Source of the DNA: Rhynchopus sp. YZ270_cl-10
Lineage: Eukaryota > Euglenozoa > Diplonemea > Diplonemida > Diplonemidae
Length of the DNA stretch: 64,000 nucleotides
Reading direction: 5' to 3'
NCBI GenBank assembly: GCA_964035575.1
Contig: OZ037902.1
Coordinates: 1,178,001-1,242,000, forward strand
Both the position numbers and the translations under genes were made by a program. Below, in pieces: positions 15,501-25,092 of this stretch. The notes under the pieces are model-generated. The model searched no databases and had not been told where the DNA came from. It saw nothing but the letters and a program-made list of their open reading frames with translations. How positions within the stretch are numbered: position 1 is the stretch's first letter; each line of letters starts with the position of its first letter.

Positions 15501-16063
15501 GCAACTACCCTACCGAGGCCGAATACTTCCGGGGCAAAACCGTACGCGACCTTGCCTGCGGTGTGCAGCACACTGTCGTCCTTTGCGACGACGGCGTCTA
15601 CGTGACCGGAGGCAACACATTCGGCCAGCTCGGCCTCGGCCACCAAACGGACCAACACATCCCCCAACGCCTCGCCTTCTTCGACGGCCGCATGGTTCGT
15701 GGCATTAGCGCGTGGTTCCACACCATGATCTCCTGTGACGACGGTGTCTGGGCCTTCGGTGAAGGCAGCCACCACAAGCTCGGCATCGACCAAGACGTTC
15801 CGAATGTCGAAACCCCCCAGCTGGTCACCGCCTTCAACGACAAAGATGTCCTCCAGGTCATCGCAGGCAGTGAGCACTCCGTTGTCCACTGTACCGAAGG
15901 GGTATACATCTGGGGCAACGGTGAAGGAGGAAAACTGGGCCAAGGGCACGCCCACCCCGTCACCGACCCCTCCTTCTCTCTCCTTCAGTCCCTCAGTGGG
16001 CATGTTCCCAGCATTGTTGCGATTGGTGTCGAGCACACCCTTATTTATGCGACACCAAAATAG
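9548..16063 (+). CDS. EGF-like multi-repeat transmembrane protein with intracellular RCC1 propeller
   Basis: Seven exons: 9548-11579, 11633-11767, 11813-11977, 12021-13323, 13371-13453, 13502-13645, 13710-16063. They join in frame to 2071 aa. A signal peptide (MGTYLRLCAGTLLFAIASA) precedes a long ectodomain of Cys-rich modules with the theme C-x-x-x-GQ-x-C-x-D, then DW-x-C-x-C, related to EGF-like domains. A membrane span lies at about residues 1591-1615 (LPWWAILLIVLLILL), then a Lys/Glu-rich stretch (RKKKDKETKETKD). From about 1705 to the end are seven RCC1-type repeats (FGRNLEGQLGIG, FGEGGDGQLGLG, FGWNRYGQLGVG), a full beta-propeller on the cytoplasmic side. The small exons 2, 3, 5 and 6 each carry about one Cys module or part of one. 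It is probably a surface adhesion or sensing receptor; the ligand is unknown. RCC1 propellers can act as GEFs or scaffolds, and which applies here is not visible. Confidence 0.88.
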
Positions 16064-17204
16064 AACAGGAAATGGGGTAGTGGGGGCAGTGTAGGTTAGA
16101 AGTGTGTGTGCGTGAGGCATGCTCAACTTTTGGTTTTGTTTTTTTGAAGGCGTGTGTGTGAGGCTTATGTCTTGCCTTAGTTTTTTTTCCTGTGTCTCTC
16201 TGGGAAATATAAAAAAAGAGAGCAAAAACCCATAGAATGTTGTTATCGTTTTACAAAAGAATGATGTTGTGTCCGTGAGGCTCATATCTGTCTGTCTGTT
16301 TGTTTGTTTTTTTTTTCCCTTTTTTTTTTTTCCAACTCAAATCGTGTATTTGTAACAAAAGGGTTTTTTTTTCGCATAAGTCTATTGCAAAAAATATTAG
16401 TGAAAACTGTCTTTGTCTGGCAGCTCCACAAAAGTAACAAATTAGCAAAAACAAAAAGTACAAAGCAATAAAAGGCGAATGGGGAGTAGGGAGTAGGGTG
16501 GGTACTAAAAACAAAAACAAAATAATCTGCAAAAAAAAAAAAGAAAAAAAGTGTTGCAGTGAACAACACAAAAAAAGAAAAGAAACCTAGGTGTGTTTCC
16601 GACCCTCCTTTTTGTTTTCTCTTAGTGTTTTCATCTTCTACGTTTTTCTTCTTTTCGTATTCTATCCCGAGCTCTTTGGTTAGTACGAGGTGACTAAGCA
16701 TGAGAGGGTTTAGGATCATCTTACAAACTTTTCTTTTTCATTGCCTTCTATTCAGCAGAAGTAGAAAGCGTATGAAATGATGTGGTAAAGATGTGTGTAT
16801 GTGTGCACGAAAAGTCACATTCATTCATCTTTCATGCTTTCTTTTTCTCCAGTTTTCTCCAAAGGTACCTCAAACCTCTCCCAAAGCGGAATTTTGGGGG
16901 GAGAGTCGGAGTTATGAGGAAATTGATTTTGATGCATTTCAATGCTGCAGTACCTTATTGTTTTTTTGACGTTCATACTTTTTAGACAAGTGTAAATTTT
17001 TAGACAAGGTGGCCATTCTGGCGTCGTCCCCACTTTCCTCCCCCCCCTCCCATAGTGTGTCATTTTTTTTTTTCATTTTTGTACTCAGATAGCGTGTCGT
17101 GAAGGCGATCGTGTGCTAATACAGAAAGTATCAGTCAAGGCTGTCCTTACAGACGCATGCCAAAGCGGCCGTCACGTGGGTGACTTACGATTAGAAGTTT
17201 CCTC

Positions 17205-17420
17205 ATTGTAGCCCAGGGGGAGGGTTTCCGGCTACCGGTGAGGTCTCTTCTAATCTGTAACCCAGTTTCCCTAAGGGGGGCCTCATGGCTTCACTGGCTA
17301 GGGCTCCAGCAGGTCGCTCTCCACATGTAGTGTGCCTGCCTTCAGCACCCAGGGTAGCATACCCAGCACCTTTTACCCTTAGGTAAGACCTTCATAGAGT
17401 TTCAGGAGGAGTGCCGCAAA
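17205..17420. repeat. Dispersed repeat with GGCTTCACTGGCTAGGGC core
   Basis: GC-richer than its surroundings and shared with 43672-43815. Conserved blocks include TTTCCGGCTACCGG, CATGGCTTCACTGGCTAGGG, GTGCCTG and TTCAGGAGGAGT. TGGCTTCACTGG loosely resembles a Pol III A box, so a SINE or small RNA gene is possible. A palindrome GTTAACGTTTAGCGTTAAC follows at about 17449-17467. No transcript evidence is available. Confidence 0.5.
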
Positions 17421-18033
17421 AGGGCCCCCTGCTATTTAACCGTTATCGTTAACGTTTAGCGTTAACAACCGGCCCAAGGACGTGGAAGTGGTCGTTTTAT
17501 CCCAGTAGATTTTATGTATGGTAGCCGTATTGCTCGGCGCAATACAAGCTATCCTTTGTTTTTTCCTTCACAGGATTGTGTATCAGCACATTTCATCAGT
17601 GCCTGCTGCGTCCGCCTTGTTATCAGGTGGGGGTTTTTTTTTTTGCACTGTCAACTATTTCTCTTTCAATTTCTCTCTACAGATTCCAAGAAAACGATGT
17701 TCCAAAACAACGGAACCCGTTTATTCCAGTGCATAACAGATGTTAACTTCGAAAAGGTTGTAGGGAAGTCATGGCTACGTGTCTCCCCCCAGGTGTTCTG
17801 GTTACACCAAAAAAGGTACATTGTCAACGTGAGGAATTTTGCATTTCGAATGTATTCTTACCCCCCAATGACACTATTTGAATGTTCGTTTTAGGACGAC
17901 TGTACACAATCCCATTTTTTTTCTTCTTCTTCTTTTCAGTGACCATCTGCAGATGTGTTTTGCTCTTCCAAATTGACCCCTCTTTTCTTTCAGTGCCTTT
18001 CGTCCCAGAGGCGTTTTGCACTAATATTCAACC

Positions 18034-18104
18034 AGGCTTATTCCTAACTCTGGGGCGTTTTTGCCGAAATTTCGAAAAAAGAAAGGGGATTTAGGAATAA
18101 GCCT
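18034..18104. repeat. Small foldback, perfect 14-bp arms
   Basis: AGGCTTATTCCTAA at 18034-18047 is exactly complementary to TTAGGAATAAGCCT at 18091-18104, with a 43-nt loop. It could be a short MITE or a transcribed hairpin. No target duplication was recognised. Confidence 0.65.
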
Positions 18105-20346
18105 GTATTCAACTTTATTTTCGTTCTTTCTTTTTTGTAGTCATGGCATGGTCGTTTTGTAGCAGTGTTGATGGATCCTGGACCCCTTGCCAGACCACGC
18201 GCTCTATGGAAAAAAAAACAGGTATTTTTTTTTGTATAATTTTGCCTCTCCAATCCCAGTTCCCCCACAACCCGCTTGTAGAGAGAAAGATGATGGTATC
18301 CTTTTTTAGAGATTCCATTTTTTTTTTTTTTTTGCAACCTTTCTTCAGGGGGTATTTAAGGTGACTAAGCAACGAGAGGCTTAGGGTCATCTTATAAACT
18401 TTTCTTTTTTTTTCTCTTCCCCCCTCATTTTCATACCTTACGAAACCTTTTTGTAAGCAGTGGTAGCAAGAAGATGGTTAAAAAAAAATCCTTCTTCTCC
18501 AAAATACGCAGACGTATTAAAAAGACAAAAAAACAAAGTTGTTAATTGACATTAGAGTACAAGAGAAAGCCTTCTTCTTGATAGGTGATTTTTAAGTAGC
18601 GATATGGCAATAACAGCAACAACAAAAACTTTTGGACAGTGGAGATTGCACAAACTGTGGCAACACAACCGAGGCAACTACACTACTCCAAGAATTTATC
18701 AAAAAAAAAAAAAGAAAGATATTTTAGTGGAGCTCATCCTCGGGGGTGTCTACACTAGTCAAGTTTTTCAAAGGTTACTCTTTGAACGTAGAAATTCAAC
18801 AAAAAAATAACCCGCAAACTGCACGAACAATATATTCCCCCCCTCGTTGATAAAAAAAAGTATCGTTGATACATCACGGTGGTGTACCACACTACGTTTA
18901 AACCCCCTGGTGCACGAAAATACTGTCAAACCTAGTTTTTTTTTTTTTTTTTTTTGAAATAGCCCAGGCTCTCCGCTAGGATTTCCGATTTTGAAAATAT
19001 TCTGTTGATGGTCCACGTTGGTGGGGTACATGCTTGCGCCGCAGGCGCACGGTACGCAACTTTTTTTTTTACCAACGCCCGATTTTGACTTTTTTGGGAC
19101 GTTTGAGCACTCACCTCTCCATATCTTCTTCTCCTGAGCTTTTTTGACAGGTAGAACGGGTCTGAACCACTCAGCAGAACTTTTTTTTTTTTTCTTTTTT
19201 TCCCCATTTTCAAAAAGTTCTGTTGACAATCAACAGAACTTTAGTACCTAGCGGAGTGCCTGAAATAGCCGAGTGTCTCCCAACAAAGACACGTGTCGCC
19301 TTCATTATTTTAACACCCGTTTCCCCCTTTACTGGGGGAGGGCAAACAAGAGAGAGAGAGTCACGAAGGGCCAATGGATGTCTTACTTACTTTGCTCCAT
19401 ATGCGCTCTACGAATTGGCTCGTCTTGTCTCGTCACATTGGCATGAAACAGTGGTGCGCTGTGGGGCGTTGTGTTTGATGTTTCTTGTTGAACATAAAGG
19501 CTTCTATCTCATAGTAGTCTAAAAAAATCAAACAAATTTTTTGAAACTAAAAGAAATATGAGTTTATACGCGAGTGTTCTGTGGCCCTTACTAACCAAAA
19601 AAGCTGTGCCGAACAACGATTTTTTTTTTAAAAAACAGATTTACAACAAAAAAAACAGACATCTCTTTCAAGGAGATGTGACGTTACGGTATCGTAGCCA
19701 CCTACGGGTGAATATATCTGTGCTCTTTTTTTTCTTTTTGTCGATTTCTTTTTGGTGCACAGTGATTTTGTCGGTACTACAGAAAAATACCCCTCCCCTG
19801 ATCTGGTCAAGAGTAAACGATTGATATATGCCTCCCGTTCCCACATTTTATTTTTTGCTTTGATTTGCCTTTTTTTTAGTTCTTTCAGTTCATTACGTTT
19901 GTTTTTAAAAGGTGACATTCGCATTGTGAGGCTTAGGTTCCCTAAAAAGATTTCTCTATTTTCCCAGCATACCTTGCTATTTAAGGACAAAAGAACACCC
20001 TTGAGTGGTTTGTCTTTTCAATAAAAAAAATATTGTGAAGACTCGTCTGAATGGCTACACTAAACCAAACAGATAAAAAAAAATACAAAAAGTGTTAAGT
20101 ATAGTGGAGTGCATCCTCGGGTGTCTGCACTAATACAGGAAAAAAACACAACGACATTACATTATTTTAGAGCCCAAAGAACAGAGACAAAAATGTTGTG
20201 TACATGGTATAGGTTATGTACAGATCCGTCAGTTTTTTTTTCCCCCCTTCAAATTCGGTACTGCACAAAAAAAAATATACGTGGAGTTCACACGATAAAG
20301 CGAGGTGTCTACACGTCATCAATTTTTCAAATAAAACATAAAACAT

Positions 20347-20606
20347 CCCGGGGTAGCACTGTGCACAGATGCTTCTCGGGTATGATAAACAACTACTGAG
20401 AGGGCCTTTTTTAACCCTCCTGTGCAAGGCTTAGGGTGTCAAACCCATAAGCCGCACTGAAAGGGGAGATGTGCCAAATCCTTGAGAACGCAGCACAGCC
20501 CGATCCTGATTTACTGGAAAGGGATTTGAGGGGGGTAGCACTGTGCACAGATGCTTCCCGGGGGGTATGCTATACAACTACTGAGAGGGCCTTTTTTAAC
20601 CCTCCT
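20347..20606. repeat. Local direct duplication of a hairpin element
   Basis: A block of about 75 bp beginning GGGTAGCACTGTGCACAGAT and ending CTTTTTTAACCCTCCT occurs at about 20347-20421 and again at 20531-20606. The spacer contains a further short element (CAAGGCTTAGGGTGTCAAAC). Each block has GTGCAC and ACTGAGAGGGCC motifs like other dispersed elements in this window. Confidence 0.65.
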
Positions 20607-21355
20607 TCTTTCACGATCTCCCTCCCTCCCCTTTCCCTTACAATTCGAAGCGGAGAAAAACCCAGAAAATTCAACTCCGACAACAACAAAAAACTTGAAC
20701 TATGCCAAACCCCCATTTTATTGACAAAAGGTGGACTAAGCACAGAGAGGCTTCGGTTTCATATTTCCCCCCCCCCATTGTCTTCCGAAAAAAGACGAGG
20801 TCATTTTTCCCCCCTGCCTCAAAAAATAGGTCTCTGTTGTTCAAACGTCGTCGTGATTGAGTCTGGTATATTTTTTTTATTGTCTCTCTTTTTTTTTTTT
20901 TGTTATTTGTTACCATCCGTCCTCCACTGACCACCTCCCTTCCCCCTTTTAACCTCACGACCAAAAAATGCTACCCTTCTCCCACACCCCTCCCCCCGTG
21001 TCAATATGCAAAAATACATTTAAAAAAAACGCATTTCCCTTTATCAAACTCCAAACCCCCTTCTTCCACCCCCCACCCACACACACACACACACCCTTTT
21101 TCCAGCACACAACACACAACACACATCCTCACCCCACTCCACAACAAATGGAGTCCTTCATATAACCGATAAAACCCCTCTTTTCTCCTCTCTGACCCAC
21201 CTGATTGTGGTCCGGTAGTAATATAGGGTAGTACAGGGTGTTTTCTTCTATTTCATTAGACACCGAATCAAAACGTTTATCTATTTAACCAAAAACCCTT
21301 TTCTTTTTTCCCCCCTCAATTCCTCATGAATTCTAGACATAACCGTAATGTTGGG

Positions 21356-23254
21356 ATGGCGATGATGGCGAGAGACGGAAAACACAAACTTGGTGAGCTG
21401 ACCAAACAACAGGCGAACTACGTAGGAAACATGACAGGCATGCTGAATACGGCTAATGGGAACAACAAGGCCACAAAGCGTCCTGCGGGGGCCGCTTTTT
21501 TGGATAAGACGAAAGGCAAACGAGTGAAGAGAGAGGAGCCCGCCCCTTCTGCCGCGATGCAGCAGCTGCGGAAGGATCATTCGGCTCAAGGCAACTACTT
21601 CTCCTCTGCTGCAAGCAACGTCAGCAACGCCAGCCGCAGCGCGCACCACTGCGACTCGCCAGTCTCGCGCACCTCAGGGCACGGCAGCCCCCAGCGGCAC
21701 AGCGACGCCGCAGCATCGCCCCAGAATTCCCCGACCACCCCGACCACCTTCCGCACACCCCACCCCGCCACCTCTTCGTCATTGTACAGCGGTCCCCAGT
21801 GGACTCCTGAGTCACGACCCATTCACAGAACCCAATCCTTCAGCCAAAGACACCCACAAAGCAAGCGAAAAAGAGAGGTGTTGGCCGTAGATTCTCCGGT
21901 GCGTGGGAAAGGGGGGATGGGGTTCACGAACATAGGGAACACGTGCTATATGAGTGCCGTGTTGAGCGCGTTGTTGCGGTTGAGTGCCTTTGCCGATGCG
22001 GTGCTGTCCACGTATAGGTTGGTCAATATGAAGGGGCAGAAGGAAGGTATGGAAAAAATGTCGTTTTTTTAAATATACATCTTTCGATTGAAAGAATATC
22101 TTAATCATTTATACAACACAGGTATCATCCCATTTCTCGCAGAGAGCGTGCAGGGTATTCACTCTGGTGGTGCGGTGGGCATTCGTCCGGACAATTTGAA
22201 GGATGCTGTGGCGCTTCATAACAACAGCTTTGAGGGGAACGCACAGCAGGACGCACATGAGTTCATGCTGTCATTCCTCAACCTCCTCCACGACGAGACC
22301 CTGCGGACGATGCTTCTCTTCAAGCCACCGTCGCCGTCACCATCACCACCATCTCCACCACCTTCACCGTCACTGGGCACATTAGATGAGGTGCCGTTCA
22401 ACTCAGACGACGGCGACAGCGACAAAGAAAAGGAGAAGGAGAATGAGACACCACCCGAACCCAAAATCGACCTCCACGCAACCACCTACGAAGCCGCAGA
22501 AGCACGCGAACGTCGTGACCGTGCTGCCGCCACACCGCACGAATCACCCTCTCTGGTACGCCGTCTTCTCGAAGGCACCCTAGCCAAACGCTACGAATGC
22601 GTCGGCTGTGGCCACGTCTCGCAAGGTGCCGCCGAAGAAGTCTTCTGCGCCGTATCTCTCCCAGTGTCAAAAGGCCGTACGGTGCAAACACTGCTCGAGC
22701 ATGTATTGCGAGATGAGAATGTGACGCGGGATTGTACACAAAAAGGATTGGGCTGTCCAAAGCCGGAGGAAAGCTATGTGAAAACCGTGGTGCGGACGTT
22801 GCCGCATTATTTGGTGTTGCATGTAAACCGGTTTTCGTTTGGGACGACGGTGCGGAAGGAGAGTGGGGGTATTGGTGTGGACGCGACGTTGCAGCTGGAC
22901 GGTGTCTTGGACGACGAGGTGGAGGCGCCTGCGGACGATGCGATGTCGTTCACAGACGAAGGCGACCTGCGTTGCCGCCGTCCTGTGGGGGCTGGTCTAG
23001 GGTGTGCACAGGGCGAGGCCGCCAAGCACATCGGCGCCTCCTGCCTCTACGCGCTCCGTGCCGTCGTCCACCACCTCGGCGTCACCGCAACCAGCGGACA
23101 CTACGTCACAGACTTTCTCGACGAAGCGCGCACCTGGCAACGTGCAGACGACTCCCGCATCGCATCAACACCCTCCCCAGTAGGCAACAGCACCACATGC
23201 TATATCATGGTCTACGAACGTGTGTTGAATGACAAGGGGGATCTGAAATTATAA
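21356..23254 (+). CDS. Ubiquitin-specific protease (USP, peptidase C19)
   Basis: Exons 21356-22046 and 22122-23254, spliced within a Gly codon, give 607 aa. The Cys box GFTNIGNTCYMSAVLSAL lies near residue 190 with the catalytic Cys in NTCY. It is followed by QQDAHEFMLSFLNLLHDE, a zinc-finger-like pair CVGCGH, and the His box ATSGHYVTDF near the end with the closing CYIMVYER. USPs cleave ubiquitin from substrates. The N-terminal 180 residues are Ser/Pro/His-rich and probably disordered; a Pro/Ser linker and a Glu/Lys-rich insert split the catalytic core. An in-frame ATG at 21326 exists, but CATGAATTCTAG after a pyrimidine tract looks like an acceptor, so I prefer the Met at 21356. The 75-nt intron carries a 30-nt motif shared with another intron (59.65 kb). 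Confidence 0.92.
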
Positions 23255-23781
23255 TTTTTTTTTTTTTGAGTAAATTTCGAGCATTATTTGAGGTTCTCTC
23301 TTGAATATAGTTGTGGGGGTGGGGTGGTGGTTATTTTTGTCAATACTCTCAAAAAGAAAATGTGCGCATTTTTTTGTTTATGTCTCTAGATGTTGCTGGG
23401 CCTAGAGGGTCCACAACAATATATTTCAAGCTTTTTGTTTCTCTCTTTTCGTTGTTTCTGAGTCGGGGAACGCAGGGGAGTGGTGGGTATGGACGGTATA
23501 CGTATGGAAGCCGGGGGTTCATTGTTTTACCCGCACACAGCGTCAATCATTGTGCCTGAATCCCAGAAGACAGACGTGTCTGCATCTATCTGACTTCTCC
23601 ATTGGGTGGACAGCATGGGGGTGGTGAAAACGTTCTTTTTCTGCAAGTGTCCCACAGGAAGGCGGTACTTCTCTCGCCAGCACTACCCAAACAAATAAAC
23701 ACCCACAGCCCACACCAAAAAAGCAACGAAAAAAGAAAAGAAAAGAAAACACGCCGAAACAGAGTTCCCGCCAAGGTGTAC

Positions 23782-23867
23782 CGGGGTGTACTTTGGTACA
23801 CCCCAATATTTTTCCAGGAAAAAATTGGATTTTTACAGGGATTCGGGGTGTACCAAAGTACACCCCG
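23782..23867. repeat. Foldback with perfect 23-bp arms
   Basis: The arms at 23782-23804 and 23845-23867 are exact inverted copies. Each arm also contains the near-palindrome GTGTACTTTGGTACAC or its complement. The 40-nt loop is A/T-rich. It is MITE-like; related GGTACACCCCAAT text recurs near 24700. Confidence 0.7.
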
Positions 23868-24842
23868 AGAAAAATGGGGTTTTAAGAGGTTGTAGATGAC
23901 CCCCTGTGGTCATGTGACCCCACCGTGCAGAGCGTTTGGCTCGCTGTGTCAAAAGAAGTGGAAGAAAAGGGGGGTAAAATCTAGGGAAAAAAGAGAAAAA
24001 AAAGTAGCGTACCGTGCGCCTGCGGCGCTGTGTTGCTGGCTATTTGATGTTGCTATATTATCATTGACACTTCTGTGTATTGCCCCTTTTTTAAAGGAGG
24101 CTTCGGTGCAAGCGACGAATGCATTCACTTTCTACTACATGTCCCAACGGGATCCCTCTCATCACTCTCACAAGACTCCTTACCTTTCCCCATTGTCTCC
24201 TTCATTCCGCTTCCACCTCCTCCTCCAGCCGAAGTGATGCCCGTATCGCCTCGTCAACCGTGGGAGGGGTCTCCTTCTTGACCAAGACAAGTCGGCTCTG
24301 CCGCAGCTTTGGCAACTTTTTGGGTTTTAGCACCAGCTTTGATAGCAACCATGTTAAACTTCACAGCTGGTTCGTTTGGAGGTCGGGGGTGGAAGCTTCA
24401 CAAGGTAAAGGAGTCTTGTGAGAGGGTGATGGTATTTGCTTTTTTCATTGCATGGCGCTACACAGTGATTACAGTGCTGCAGAGATGCGCCACATATCTG
24501 CAGCCCAGTGGAAGTGACACCTCAACCGGTAGTGAGCGTATCTCGCGCCTCCCCTTCTTCCCCAACCCTTCCCAAAAATTTTTTTTGGAGCACCCCCGCA
24601 CGCTTCGCCTCTCTACCTGTGTCTGCCAGGGAGGCGCGCGCGAAGCGCGCGACGACCGCTTTTTCGGGGAGAAAAAAAATTTTTTGGGGGTCATTTTCAT
24701 GGTACACCCCAATTTCTGAAACCCCAAATCCTGGCGGAAACCCTGCGAAAAGAAAAAAAAAATACTACTTCATAGAAAACCAACAAAAGAAGAACAACAT
24801 TTCTCTTTTCCTCCCCAACCGGACCCTCTACATCACGACTTA

Positions 24843-25032
24843 AGTAACCTGCGTCTCCAATCCTTTCATGCATCTGACGAGAGGGAAGCGGGAGGAGGGC
24901 ATATCAGATGTCAAACCTCGAAATGGATTGTAGGACTTGCAATGGTTTGGGGGTCCACCCCCACGGTGCACCCGTGTCATGCACCAACCGGCACACTGTT
25001 CACGAGAGGCCTTTTTTGTATTTCAAGTCAAC
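24843..25032 (+). repeat. Upstream repeat shared with the LC8 5' region
   Basis: About 180 bp that aligns with 3000-3170 upstream of LC8 copy 1: GTCTCCAAT, then GGAGGGCA, then GAAATGGA, GTCCA, CACTG and GAGAGG. The 3' half (GTTCACGAGAGG ... GTATTTCAAGTCAA) is also at about 34913-35020, 44108-44150, 44850-44900 and 59515-59612. It ends about 50 nt before the kinase gene's AG acceptor. It could be a SINE or a shared 5' control module. Confidence 0.6.
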
Positions 25033-25092
25033 GTTTCCCCCCTCCCTCTCTCTCCTCTCTCTAACCCACCTTACCAAACAGGGGGCCCCTTT

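Larger units (their letters stand above)
16064..21325. other. 5.3-kb repeat-rich gene desert
   Basis: No protein gene found. It holds members of several dispersed hairpin families: GTGACTAAGC elements at 16687-16739, 18358-18410 and about 20732-20765; GTGTGCACGA at about 16788-16835; a 0.2-kb repeat at 17205-17420; GTGGAGCTCATCCTCGG at about 18719-18778 and 20097-20140; a GCAACTACACTACTCC element at 18644-18705; a foldback at 18034-18104; and a local direct duplication near 20.35-20.61 kb. The rest is A, T and C homopolymer-rich sequence. Confidence 0.6.
23255..25092. other. Intergenic region before the kinase gene
   Basis: No confident gene. It contains a perfect 23-bp inverted repeat (23782-23867), a block at about 23905-24030 shared with 35460-35570 (both reach GTGCGCCTGCGGCGCT), a GC-rich run near 24633-24650, and the 24843-25032 repeat. 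On the - strand at about 24.20-24.37 kb there is an open stretch without an ATG that includes VKKETPPTVDEAIRASLRLE and ends in a stop; it looks like the tail of a lost gene. Confidence 0.5.

Noticed and set aside
15059-16285. 408-codon - strand frame over the RCC1 repeats
   Set aside because: Antisense shadow of codon-biased RCC1 sequence.
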